Source of the DNA: Atherix ibis
Taxonomy: Eukaryota > Arthropoda > Insecta > Diptera > Athericidae
Direction: 5' to 3'
Assembly: GCA_958298945.1 (NCBI GenBank)
Contig: OY282608.1
Location: forward strand, 74,944,806 to 75,008,805
Length of the DNA stretch: 64,000 nucleotides
Position numbers and translations under genes: made by a program. This document shows positions 47,016 to 58,044 of this stretch, piece after piece (position 1 is the stretch's first letter; each line of letters starts with the position of its first letter). Below the pieces are notes generated by a model. The model had not been told where the DNA came from, did no database searches, and worked only from the letters and a program-made list of their open reading frames with translations.

Positions 47016-47721
47016 TTTGTTGGTTTGTTGGTTTGTTGGTTTTTTGGTTTTTTGGTTGGTTTGTTTGTTAGTTTGTTCGTTTGTTGGCTTGTTGGCTTGT
47101 TGGCTTGTTGGCTTGTTGGTTTGTAGGTACGTTGGTTTGTTGGCTTGTTGGTTTGTTGGTTTGTTGGTTTTTTGGTTTGTTTGTTTGTTGGTTTGTTGTT
47201 CTGTTGGTTTGTTTGTTTGTTGGTTTGTTGGTTTGTTGGTTTGTTGGTTTGTTGGTTTGTTGGTTTGTTGGTTTGTTGGTTTGTTGGTTTGTTGGTTTGT
47301 TCGTTTGTTGGTTTGTTGGTTTATTGGCTTGTTGGTTTGTTGGTTTGTTGGTTTGTTGGTTTATTTGTTTGTTGGTTTGTTTGTTTGTTGAGTTGTTCGT
47401 TTGTTGGTTTGTTAGTTACTTGGTTTGTTGGTTTGTTGGTTTGTTCGTTTGTTGGTTTGTTTATTTGTTGGTTTGTTCGTTTTGTTGGTTTGTTGGTTTG
47501 TTGGTTTGTAGGTTTGTTGGTTTGTTGGTTTGTTGGTTTGTTGGTTTGTTGGTTTGTTGGTTTGTTGGTTTGTTGGTTTGTTGGTTTGTTGGTTTGTTTG
47601 TTTGTTGGTTTGTTCGTTTGTTGGTTTGTTGGTTTGTTGGTTTGTTGGTTTGTTGGTTTATTGGTTTGTTGGTTTGTTAGTTTTTTAGTTTGTTGGTTTG
47701 TTGGTTTGCTCGTTTGTTGGT

Positions 47722-48138
47722 TTGCTGGTTTGTTGGTTTGTTGGGTTGTTGGTTTTAGTGGTTTGTTGGTTTGTTGGTTTGTTGGTTTGTTGGTTTGTTG
47801 GTTTGTTGGTTTGTTGGTATGTTGGTTTGTTGGTTTGTTGGTATGTTGGTTTGTTGGCTTGTTGGTTTGTTGGTTTGTTGGTTTTTTTGTTTGTTGGTTT
47901 GTCGGTTTGTTGTTCTGTTGGTTTGTTTGTTTCTTGGTTTGTTGATTTGTTGGTTTGTTGATTTGTTGGTTTGTTGGTTTTTTGGTTTGTTGGCTTGTTT
48001 GTTTATTGGTTTTTTATTTTGTTGGTTTGTTCGTTTGTTCGTTTGTTGGCTTGTTGGTTTGTTGGCTTGTTGGTTTGTTAGTTTGTTGGTTTGTTGTTTT
48101 GTTGGTTTGTTGGTTTATTTGTTTGTTGGTTTGTTGGT
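47722..48138 (+). repeat. 417-bp tandem duplication, copy 1
   Basis: GGTTTTAGTGG at 47,751 recurs at 48,168, and all variants to about 48,138 recur at the same 417-bp spacing. I saw no difference between the copies. The pattern (TTGCTGG, TTGGGTTG, GGTTTTAG, two TTGGTATG) makes the match unambiguous. Confidence 0.9.
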
Positions 48139-48555
48139 TTGCTGGTTTGTTGGTTTGTTGGGTTGTTGGTTTTAGTGGTTTGTTGGTTTGTTGGTTTGTT
48201 GGTTTGTTGGTTTGTTGGTTTGTTGGTTTGTTGGTATGTTGGTTTGTTGGTTTGTTGGTATGTTGGTTTGTTGGCTTGTTGGTTTGTTGGTTTGTTGGTT
48301 TTTTTGTTTGTTGGTTTGTCGGTTTGTTGTTCTGTTGGTTTGTTTGTTTCTTGGTTTGTTGATTTGTTGGTTTGTTGATTTGTTGGTTTGTTGGTTTTTT
48401 GGTTTGTTGGCTTGTTTGTTTATTGGTTTTTTATTTTGTTGGTTTGTTCGTTTGTTCGTTTGTTGGCTTGTTGGTTTGTTGGCTTGTTGGTTTGTTAGTT
48501 TGTTGGTTTGTTGTTTTGTTGGTTTGTTGGTTTATTTGTTTGTTGGTTTGTTGGT
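48139..48555 (+). repeat. 417-bp tandem duplication, copy 2
   Basis: This second unit abuts copy 1. It ends where TTTGTTGGTTTATTGG follows TTTATTTG, the arrangement also seen near 46,370 in the single-unit relative. Confidence 0.9.
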
Positions 48556-49130
48556 TTATTGGTTTGTTTGTTTGTTGGTTTGTTGGTTTGTTGGTTCGTT
48601 GGTTTGTTGGTTTGTTGGTTTGTTGGTTTGTTTGTTTGTTGGTTTGTTGGTTTGTTGGCTTGTTGGCTTGTTGACTTGTTGGTTTGTTGGTTTGTTGGTT
48701 TGTTGGTTTGTTGGTTCGTTAGTTTATTTGTTTGTTGGTTTGTTGGCTTGTTGGATTGTTGGTTTGTTGGCTTGTTGGTTTGTTGGATTGTTGGTTTCTT
48801 TGTTTGTTGGTTTGTTGGCTTGTTGGTGTTTTGGTTTGTGGTTTGTTGGTTTGTTGGTTTTTGGTTTGTTGGTTTGTTGGTTTGTTGGTTTGTTGGCTTG
48901 TTGGTTTGTTGGTTTGTTCGTTTGTTGGTTTTTTGGTTTGTTAGTTTGTTGGTTTGTTGGTTTGTTGGCTTGTTGGTTGTTGGTTTGTTGGTTTGTTGGT
49001 ATGTTGGTTTATTTGTTTGTTGGTTTGTTGGTTTGTTGACTTGTTGGTTTGTTGGTTTGTTGGTTTGTTGGTTTGTTGGTTTGTTGGTTTGTTGGTTTGT
49101 TGGTTTGTTGGTTTGTTGGTTTGTTGGTTT

Positions 49131-50084
49131 GTTGGTTTGTTGGTTTTTTGGTTTGTTGGTTTGTTGGTTTGTTGGTTTTTTGGTTTTTTGGTTTGTTTGT
49201 TTGTTAGTCTGTTCGTTTGTTGGCTTGTTGGCTTGTTGGCTTGTTGGCTTGTTGGTTTGTAGGTACGTTGGTTTGTTGGATTGTTGGTTTGTTGGTTTGT
49301 TGGTTTTTTGGTTTGTTGGTTTGTTGGTTTGTTGTTCTGTTGGTTTGTTTGTTTGTTGGTTTGTTGGTTTGTTGGTTTGTTGGTTTGTTGGTTTGTTGGT
49401 TTGTTTGTTTGTTGGTTTGTTGGTTTGTTGGTTTGTTGGTTTGTTGGTTTGTTGGTTTGTTCCTTTGTTGGTTTGTTGGTTTATTGGCTTGTTGGTTTGT
49501 TGGTTTGTTGGTTTGTTGGTTTATTTGTTTGTTGGTTTGTTTGTTTGTTGGGTTGTTCGTTTGTTGGTTTTTTAGTTACTTGGTTTGTTGGTTTGTTGGT
49601 TTGTTCGTTTGTTGGTTTGTTTATTTGTTGGTTTGTTCGTTTTGTTGGTTTGTTGGTTTGTTGGTTTGTAGGTTTGTTGGTTTGTTGGTTTGTTGGTTTG
49701 TTGGTTTGTTGGTTTGTTGGTTTGTTGGTTTGTTGGTTTGTTGGTTTGTTGGTTTGTTTGTTTGTTGGTTTGTTCGTTTGTTGGTTTGTTGGTTTGTTGG
49801 TTTGTTGGTTTGTTGGTTTATTGGTTTGGTGGTTTGTTGGTTTTTTAGTTTGTTGGTTTGTTGGTTTGCTCGTTTGTTGGTTTGCTGGTTTGTTGGTTTG
49901 TTGGGTTGTTGGTTTTAGTGGTTTGTTGGTTTGTTGGTTTGTTGGTTTGTTGGTTTGTTGGTTTGTTGGTTTGTTGGTATGTTGGTTTGTTGGTTTGTTG
50001 GTATGTTGGTTTGTTGGCTTGTTGGTTTGTTGGTTTGTTGGTTTTTTTGTTTGTTGGTTTGTCGGTTTGTTGTTCTGTTGGTTT
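49131..50084 (+). repeat. 954-bp tandem duplication, copy 1
   Basis: GTAGGTACG at 49,259 and GGTTTTAGTGG at 49,911 recur at 50,213 and 50,865, both 954 bp on. TTCCTTTG near 49,461 (a G-to-C and T-to-C variant of TTCGTTTG) recurs near 50,407. Confidence 0.87.
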
Positions 50085-50925
50085 GTTGGTTTGTTGGTTT
50101 TTTGGTTTGTTGGTTTGTTGGTTTGTTGGTTTTTTGGTTTTTTCGTTTGTTTGTTTGTTAGTTTGTTCGTTTGTTGGCTTGTTGGCTTGTTGGCTTGTTG
50201 GCTTGTTGGTTTGTAGGTACGTTGGTTTGTTGGATTGTTGGTTTGTTGGTTTGTTGGTTTTTTGGTTTGTTGGTTTGTTGGTTTGTTGTTCTGTTGGTTT
50301 GTTTGTTTGTTGGTTTGTTGGTTTGTTGGTTTGTTGGTTTGTTGGTTTGTTGGTTTGTTTGTTTGTTGGTTTGTTGGTTTGTTGGTTTGTTGGTTTGTTG
50401 GTTTGTTCCTTTGTTGGTTTGTTGGTTTATTGGCTTGTTGGTTTGTTGGTTTGTTGGTTTGTTGGTTTATTTGTTTGTTGGTTTGTTTGTTTGTTGGGTT
50501 GTTCGTTTGTTGGTTTTTTAGTTACTTGGTTTGTTGGTTTGTTGGTTTGTTCGTTTGTTGGTTTGTTTATTTGTTGGTTTGTTCGTTTTGTTGGTTTGTT
50601 GGTTTGTTGGTTTGTTGGTTTGTAGGTTTGTTGGTTTGTTGGTTTGTTGGTTTGTTGGTTTGTTGGTTTGTTGGTTTGTTGGTTTGTTGGTTTGTTGGTT
50701 TGTTGGTTTGTTTGTTTGTTGGTTTGTTCGTTTGTTGGTTTGTTGGTTTGTTGGTTTGTTGGTTTGTTGGTTTATTGGTTTGGTGGTTTGTTGGTTTTTT
50801 AGTTTGTTGGTTTGTTGGTTTGCTCGTTTGTTGGTTTGCTGGTTTGTTGGTTTGTTGGGTTGTTGGTTTTAGTGGTTTGTTGGTTTGTTGGTTTGTTGGT
50901 TTGTTGGTTTGTTGGTTTGTTGGTT
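50085..50925 (+). repeat. 954-bp duplication, copy 2, cut short at its right end
   Basis: This copy follows copy 1 to the equivalent of about 49,971. It then jumps to TTGTTCTG at 50,929, which in copy order belongs 642 bp earlier. It is therefore overlapped by the next duplication. Confidence 0.82.
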
Positions 50926-51550
50926 TGTTGTTCTGTTGGTTTGTTTGTTTGTTGGTTTGTTGGTTTGTTGGTTTGTTGGTTTGTTGGTTTGTTGGTTTGT
51001 TTGTTTGTTGGTTTGTTGGTTTGTTGGTTTGTTGGTTTGTTGGTTTGTTCCTTTGTTGGTTTGTTGGTTTATTGGCTTGTTGGTTTGTTGGTTTGTTGGT
51101 TTGTTGGTTTATTTGTTTGTTGGTTTGTTTGTTTGTTGGGTTGTTCGTTTGTTGGTTTTTTAGTTACTTGGTTTGTTGGTTTGTTGGTTTGTTCGTTTGT
51201 TGGTTTGTTTATTTGTTGGTTTGTTCGTTTTGTTGGTTTGTTGGTTTGTTGGTTTGTAGGTTTGTTGGTTTGTTGGTTTGTTGGTTTGTTGGTTTGTTGG
51301 TTTGTTGGTTTGTTGGTTTGTTGGTTTGTTGGTTTGTTTGTTTGTTGGTTTGTTCGTTTGTTGGTTTGTTGGTTTGTTGGTTTGTTGGTTTGTTGGTTTA
51401 TTGGTTTGGTGCTTTGTTGGTTTTTTAGTTTGTTGGTTTGTTGGTTTGCTCGTTTGTTGGTTTGCTGGTTTGTTGGTTTGTTGGGTTGTTGGTTTTAGTG
51501 GTTTGTTGGTTTGTTGGTTTGTTGGTTTGTTGGTTTGTTGGTTTGTTGGT
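50926..51550 (+). repeat. 642/626-bp tandem repeat of 50,285-50,925
   Basis: Markers recur at offset 642 on the left (TTGTTCTG at 50,287 and 50,929) and at 626 on the right (GGTTTTAGTGG at 50,865 and 51,491). The 16-bp difference equals two units. A GGTGCTTTG variant near 51,408 replaces GGTGGTTTG and is inherited by the 53.9-kb copy. Confidence 0.8.
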
Positions 51551-53825
51551 TTGTTGGTTTGTTGGTATGTTGGTTTGTTGGTTTGTTGGTATGTTGGATT
51601 GTTGGCTTGTTGGTTTGTTGGTTTGTTGGTTTTTTTGTTTGTTGGTTTGTCGGTTTGTTGTTCTGTTGGTTTGTTTGTTTGTTGGTTTGTTGATTTGTTG
51701 GTTTGTTGATTTGTTGGTTTGTTGGTTTTTTGGTTTGTTGGCTTGTTTGTTTATTGGTTTTTTATTTTGTTGGTTTGTTCGTTTGTTCGTTTGTTGGCTT
51801 GTTGGTTTGTTGGCTTGTTGGTTTGTTAGTTTGTTGGTTTGTTGTTTTGTTGGTTTGTTGGTTTATTTGTTTGTTGGTTTGTTGGTTTATTGGTTTGTTT
51901 GTTTGTTGGTTTGTTGGTTCGTTGGTTTGTTGGTTTGTTGGTTTGTTGGTTTGTTGGTTTGTTTGTTTGTTGGTTTGTTGGTTTGTTGGCTTGTTGGCTT
52001 GTTGACTTGTTGGTTTGTTGGTTTGTTGGTTTGTTGGTTTGTTGGTTCGTTAGTTTATTTGTTTGTTGGTTTGTTGGCTTGTTGGATTGTTGGTTTGTTG
52101 GCTTGTTGGTTTGTTGGATTGTTGGTTTCTTTGTTTGTTGGTTTGTTGGCTTGTTGGTGTTTTGGTTTGTGGTTTGTTGGTTTGTTGGTTTTTGATTTGT
52201 TGGTTTGTTGGTTTGTTGGTTTGTTGGCTTGTTGGTTTGTTGGTTTGTTCGTTTGTTGGTTTTTTGGTTTGTTAGTTTGTTGGTTTGTTGGTTTGTTGGC
52301 TTGTTGGTTGTTGGTTTGTTGGTTTGTTGGTTTGTTGGTTTATTTGTTTGTTGGTTTGTTGGCTTGTTGGTTTGTTGGTTTGTTGACTTGTTGGTTTGTT
52401 GGTTTGTTGGTTTCTTAGTTTGTTGGTTTGTTCGTTTGTTGGCTTGTTGCTTTTTTGGTTTGTTGGTTTGTTGGTTTGTTGGTTTGTTGGTTTGTTGGTT
52501 TTTTGGTTTGTTGGCTTGTTGGTTTGTTGGTTTGTTGGTTTGTTGATTTCTTGGTTTGTTGATTTGTTGGTTTGTTGGTTTGTTGGTTTGTTGATTTGTT
52601 GGTTTGTTGGTTTGTTGGTTTGTTGGTTTGTTGGTTTGTTCGCTTGTTCGTTTGTTTGTTTTTTGGTTTGTTGGTTTGTTGGCTTGTTGGTTTGTTGGTT
52701 TGTTGGTTTGTTCGTTTGTTGGTTTGTTGGTTACTTGGTTTGTTGGTTTGTTGGTTTGTTGGCTTGTTGGTTTATTGGTTTGTTGGTTTGTTGGTTTGTT
52801 GGTTTGTTGGTTTGTTTGTTTGTTCGTTTGGTCGTTTGTTGGCTTGTTGGTTTATTGGCTTGTTGGTTTGTTGGTTTGTTGGCTTGTTGGTTTGTTGGTT
52901 TGTTGGTTAATTGGTTTATTTGTTTGTTAGTTTGTTTGTTTGTTGGTTTGTACGTTTGTTGGTTTGTTGGTTACAAGGTTTGTTGGTTTGTTCTTTTGTT
53001 CGTTTGTTGGTTTGTTGGTTTGTTGGTTTGTTCGTTTGTTGGTTTGTTGGTTTGTTGGTTTGTTGGTTTTTTGGTTTATTGGTTTGTTGGTTTGTTGGTT
53101 TGTTGGTTTGTTGGTTTGTTGGTTTGTTGGTTTGTTGTTTGTTGATTTGTTGGTTTGTTCGTTTGTTCGTTTGTTGGCTTGTTGGTTGTTCGTTTGTTGG
53201 TTTGTTGGTTTTTTGGTTTGTTGGTTTGTTGGCTTTTTGGTTTGTTGGTTTGTTGGTTTGTTGGTTTGTTGGTTTGTTGGTTACTTGGTTTGTTGGTTTA
53301 TTGGTTTGTTGGCTTGTTGGTTTATTGGTTTGTTGGTTTGTTGGTTTGTTGGTTTGTTGGTTTGTTGGTTAGTTTGTTTGTTGGTTTGCTCGTTTGTTGG
53401 CTTATTGGTGTATTAGCTTGTTGGTTTGTTGGTTTGTTGGCTTGTTTGTTTGTTCGTTTGATGGTTTGTTGGTTTGTTGGTTTGTTGGTTTATTTGTTTG
53501 TTGGTTTGTTTGTTTGTTGGTTTGTACGTTTGTTGGTTTGTTGGTTACTTGGTTTGTTGGTTTGTTCGTTTGTGCGTTTGTTGGTTTGTTGGTTTGTTGG
53601 CTTGTTGGTTTGTTGGTTTGTTGGTTTGTTGGTTTGTTGGTTTGTTGGTTTGTTTGTTTGTTGGTTTGTTGTTTGTTGGTTTATTGGTTTGTTGGTTTGT
53701 TGGTTTGTTGGTTTGTTCGTTTGTGCGTTTGTTGGTTTGTTGGTTTGTTGGTTTGTTGGTTTGTTCGTTTGTTGGTTTGTTCGTTTGTTGGTTTGTTGGT
53801 TTGTTGGTTTGTTGATTTGTTGGTT
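51335..53825 (+). repeat. 2.49-kb tandem higher-order repeat, copy 1
   Basis: This matches 53,826-56,309 at offset 2491 at the left and 2483 after one 8-bp unit is lost in copy 2. The GGTGCTTTG variant near 51,408 recurs near 53,899, and GGTTTTAGTGG at 51,491 recurs at 53,982. The unit joins two variant families: the 45-51 kb family on the left and, from about 52.3 kb, a segment like 2.1-2.8 kb followed by the 34-40 kb family. Confidence 0.88.
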
Positions 53826-56309
53826 TGTTTGTTTGTTGGTTTGTTCGTTTGTTGGTTTGTTGGTTTGTTGGTTTGTTGGTTTGTTGGTTTATTGGTTTGG
53901 TGCTTTGTTGGTTTTTTAGTTTGTTGGTTTGTTGGTTTGCTCGTTTGTTGGTTTGCTGGTTTGTTGGTTTGTTGGGTTGTTGGTTTTAGTGGTTTGTTGG
54001 TTTGTTGGTTTGTTGGTTTGTTGGTTTGTTGGTTTGTTGGTTTGTTGGTATGTTGGTTTGTTGGTTTGTTGGTATGTTGGATTGTTGGCTTGTTGGTTTG
54101 TTGGTTTGTTGGTTTTTTTGTTTGTTGGTTTGTCGGTTTGTTGTTCTGTTGGTTTGTTTGTTTGTTGGTTTGTTGATTTGTTGGTTTGTTGATTTGTTGG
54201 TTTGTTGGTTTTTTGGTTTGTTGGCTTGTTTGTTTATTGGTTTTTTATTTTGTTGGTTTGTTCGTTTGTTCGTTTGTTGGCTTGTTGGTTTGTTGGCTTG
54301 TTGGTTTGTTAGTTTGTTGGTTTGTTGTTTTGTTGGTTTGTTGGTTTATTTGTTTGTTGGTTTGTTGGTTTATTGGTTTGTTTGTTTGTTGGTTTGTTGG
54401 TTTGTTGGTTCGTTGGTTTGTTGGTTTGTTGGTTTGTTGGTTTGTTTGTTTGTTGGTTTGTTGGTTTGTTGGCTTGTTGGCTTGTTGACTTGTTGGTTTG
54501 TTGGTTTGTTGGTTTGTTGGTTTGTTGGTTCGTTAGTTTATTTGTTTGTTGGTTTGTTGGCTTGTTGGATTGTTGGTTTGTTGGCTTGTTGGTTTGTTGG
54601 ATTGTTGGTTTCTTTGTTTGTTGGTTTGTTGGCTTGTTGGTGTTTTGGTTTGTGGTTTGTTGGTTTGTTGGTTTTTGGTTTGTTGGTTTGTTGGTTTGTT
54701 GGTTTGTTGGCTTGTTGGTTTGTTGGTTTGTTCGTATGTTGGTTTTTTGGTTTGTTAGTTTGTTGGTTTGTTGGTTTGTTGGCTTGTTGGTTGTTGGTTT
54801 GTTGGTTTGTTGGTTTGTTGGTTTATTTGTTTGTTGGTTTGTTGGCTTGTTGGTTTGTTGGTTTGTTGACTTGTTGGTTTGTTGGTTTGTTGGTTTCTTA
54901 GTTTGTTGGTTTGTTCGTTTGTTGGCTTGTTGCTTTTTTGGTTTGTTGGTTTGTTGGTTTGTTGGTTTGTTGGTTTGTTGGTTTTTTGGTTTGTTGGCTT
55001 GTTGGTTTGTTGGTTTGTTGGTTTGTTGATTTCTTGGTTTGTTGATTTGTTGGTTTGTTGGTTTGTTGGTTTGTTGATTTGTTGGTTTGTTGGTTTGTTG
55101 GTTTGTTGGTTTGTTGGTTTGTTCGCTTGTTCGTTTGTTTGTTTTTTGGTTTGTTGGTTTGTTGGCTTGTTGGTTTGTTGGTTTGTTGGTTTGTTCGTTT
55201 GTTGGTTTGTTGGTTACTTGGTTTGTTGGTTTGTTGGTTTGTTGGCTTGTTGGTTTATTGGTTTGTTGGTTTGTTGGTTTGTTGGTTTGTTGGTTTGTTT
55301 GTTTGTTCGTTTGGTCGTTTGTTGGCTTGTTGGTTTATTGGCTTGTTGGTTTGTTGGTTTGTTGGCTTGTTGGTTTGTTGGTTTGTTGGTTAATTGGTTT
55401 ATTTGTTTGTTAGTTTGTTTGTTTGTTGGTTTGTACGTTTGTTGGTTTGTTGGTTACTAGGTTTGTTGGTTTGTTCTTTTGTTCGTTTGTTGGTTTGTTG
55501 GTTTGTTGGTTTGTTCGTTTGTTGGTTTGTTGGTTTGTTGGTTTGTTGGTTTTTTGGTTTATTGGTTTGTTGGTTTGTTGGTTTGTTGGTTTGTTGGTTT
55601 GTTGGTTTGTTGGTTTGTTGTTTGTTGATTTGTTGGTTTGTTCGTTTGTTCGTTTGTTGGCTTGTTGGTTGTTCGTTTGTTGGTTTGTTGGTTTTTTGGT
55701 TTGTTGGTTTGTTGGCTTTTTGGTTTGTTGGTTTGTTGGTTTGTTGGTTTGTTGGTTTGTTGGTTACTTGGTTTGTTGGTTTATTGGTTTGTTGGCTTGT
55801 TGGTTTATTGGTTTGTTGGTTTGTTGGTTTGTTGGTTTGTTGGTTTGTTGGTTAGTTTGTTTGTTGGTTTGCTCGTTTGTTGGCTTATTGGTGTATTAGC
55901 TTGTTGGTTTGTTGGTTTGTTGGCTTGTTTGTTTGTTCGTTTGATGGTTTGTTGGTTTGTTGGTTTGTTGGTTTATTTGTTTGTTGGTTTGTTTGTTTGT
56001 TGGTTTGTACGTTTGTTGGTTTGTTGGTTACTTGGTTTGTTGGTTTGTTCGTTTGTGCGTTTGTTGGTTTGTTGGTTTGTTGGCTTGTTGGTTTGTTGGT
56101 TTGTTGGTTTGTTGGTTTGTTGGTTTGTTGGTTTGTTTGTTTGTTGGTTTGTTGTTTGTTGGTTTATTGGTTTGTTGGTTTGTTGATTTGTTGGTTTGTT
56201 CGTTTGGGCGTTTGTTGGTTTGTTGGTTTGTTGGTTTGTTGGTTTGTTCGTTTGTTGGTTTGTTCGTTTGTTGGTTTGTTGGTTTGTTGGTTTGTTGATT
56301 TGTTGGTTT
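53826..56309 (+). repeat. 2.49-kb tandem higher-order repeat, copy 2
   Basis: This abuts copy 1 at the joint near 53,825, where TTGATTTG units switch abruptly to the order seen at 51,335. Visible differences are few: TTCGTATG near 54,732 against TTCGTTTG, GTTACTAGG near 55,453 against GTTACAAGG near 52,970, and TTTGGGCG near 56,206 against TTTGTGCG. Confidence 0.88.
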
Positions 56310-56344
56310 GTTCGTTTGTTCGTTTGTTGGCTTGTTGGTTTGTT

Positions 56345-57625
56345 GGTTTGTTAGTTTTTTCGTTTGTTGGCTTGTTGGTTTGTTGGCTTGTTGGCTTGTT
56401 GGTTTGTTGGTTTGTTGGTTACTTGGTTTGTTGGTTTGTTGGTTTGTTGGTTTGTTGGTTTGTTGGTTTTTTGGATTGTTGGTTTGTTGGTTTGTTGGTT
56501 TGTTGGTTTGTTGGTTTGTTGGTTAGTTGGCTTGTTGGTTTGTTGGTTTCTTTGTTTGTTTGTTTGTTCGTTTGTTGGCTTGTTGGTTTGTTAGTTTGTT
56601 GGTTTGTTGGTTTGTTGGTTAATTTGTTTAATGGTTTGTTGCAGTGTTGGTTTGTTTGTTTGTTGGTTTGATGGTTTGTCGGTTTGTTGGTTTGTTGGTT
56701 TGTTGGTTTGTTGGTTTGTTTGTTTGTTGGTTTGTTCGTTTGTTGGCTTGTTGGTTTGTTGGTTTGTTGGTTTGTTGGTTTGTTGGTTTGTTGTTTGTTG
56801 ATTTGTTGGTTTGTTCGTTTGTTCGTTTGTTGGCTTGTTGGTTGTTCGTTTGTTGGTTTGTTGATTTGTTGGTTTGTTGGTTTGTTGGTTTGTTGGTTTG
56901 TTCGTTTGTTGATTTGTTAGTTTGTTAGTTTTTTCGTTTGTTGGCTTGTTGGTTTGTTGGCTTGTTGGCTTGTTGGTTTGTTGGTTTGTTGGTTTGTTGG
57001 TTACTTGGTTTGTTAGTTTGTTGGTTTGTTGGTTTGTTGGTTTGTTGGTTTTTGGATTGTTGGTTTGTTGGTTTGTTGGTTTGTTGGTTTGTTGGTTAGT
57101 TGGCTTGTTGGTTTGTTGGTTTCTTTGTTTGTTGGTTTGTTCGTTTGTTGGCTTGTTGGTTTGTTAGTTTGTTAGTTTGTTGGTTTGTTGGTTAATTTGT
57201 TTGCTGGTTTGTTGCAGTGTTGGTTTGTTTGTTTGTTGGTTTGATGGTTTGTTGGCTTGTTATTTTGTTGGTTTGTTGGTTTGTTTTTTTGTTGGTTTGT
57301 TGGCTTGTTGGTTGTTGGTTTGTTGGTTTGTTGGTTTGTTGGTTTATTTGTTTGTTGGTTTGTTGGCTTGTTGGTTTGTTGGTTTGTTGACTTGTTGGTT
57401 TGTTGGTTTGTTGGTTTCTTAGTTTGTTGGTTTGTTCGTTTGTTGGCTTGTTGCTTTTTTGGTTTGTTGGTTTGTTGGTTTGTTGGTTTGTTGGTTTTTT
57501 GGTTTGTTGGCTTGTTGGTTTGTTGGTTTGTTGGTTTGTTGGTTTCTTGGTTTGTTGATTTGTTGGTTTGTTGGTTTGTTGGTTTGTTGGTTTGTTGATT
57601 TGTTGGTTTGTTGGTTTGTTGGTTT
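56345..57625 (+). repeat. 1.7-kb-offset direct repeat, copy 1
   Basis: This matches 58,045-59,317 at offset 1700, then 1692. GCAGTG at 56,641 and 57,214 recurs at 58,341 and 58,906. Copy 1 has TTTAATGG near 56,629 where copy 2 has TTTGCTGG. About 420 bp of satellite separates the copies. Confidence 0.85.
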
Positions 57626-58044
57626 GTTGGTTTGTTCGTTTGTTGGTTTGTTGGTTACTTGGTTTGTTGGTTTGTTGGTTTGTTGGCTTGTTGGTTTATT
57701 GGTTTGTTGGTTTGTTGGTTTGTTGGTTTGTTGGTTTGTTTGTTTGTTCGTTTGGTCGTTTGTTGGCTTGTTGGTTTATTGGCTTGTTGGTTTGTTGGTT
57801 TGTTGGCTTGTTGGTTTGTTGGTTTGTTGGTTAATTGGTTTATTTGTTTGTTAGTTTGTTTGTTTGTTGGTTTGTACGTTTGTTGGTTTGTTGGTTTGTT
57901 GGTTTGTTGGTTTGTTCGTTTGTTGGTTTGTTCGTTTGTTGGTTTGTTGGTTTGTTAGTTTGTTGGTTTGTTGGTTTGTTCGTTTGTTCGTTGGTTGGCT
58001 TGTGTGTTTGTTGGTTTGTTGGTTTGTTCGTTTGTTGATTTGTT
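57626..58044 (+). repeat. Satellite spacer in the 1.7-kb repeat
   Basis: The spacer follows the order of the 2.5-2.8 kb type segment (TTGGTTAC, TTTGGTCG, TTGGTTAA, GTACG). It ends with an irregular cluster near 57,988-58,005 (GTTCGTTGGTTGG, CTTGTGTG). No other sequence is present. Confidence 0.6.

Larger units (their letters stand above)
47016..49130 (+). repeat. 1.73-1.77-kb higher-order repeat, copy 2, with the 417-bp pair inside
   Basis: The first part follows the order of 45,290-46,300. Then comes the 417-bp tandem duplication (47,722-48,555). After that the order resembles 46,380-46,950, including the GGTGTTTTGG variant near 48,826 (46,586 in copy 1). Confidence 0.65.
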
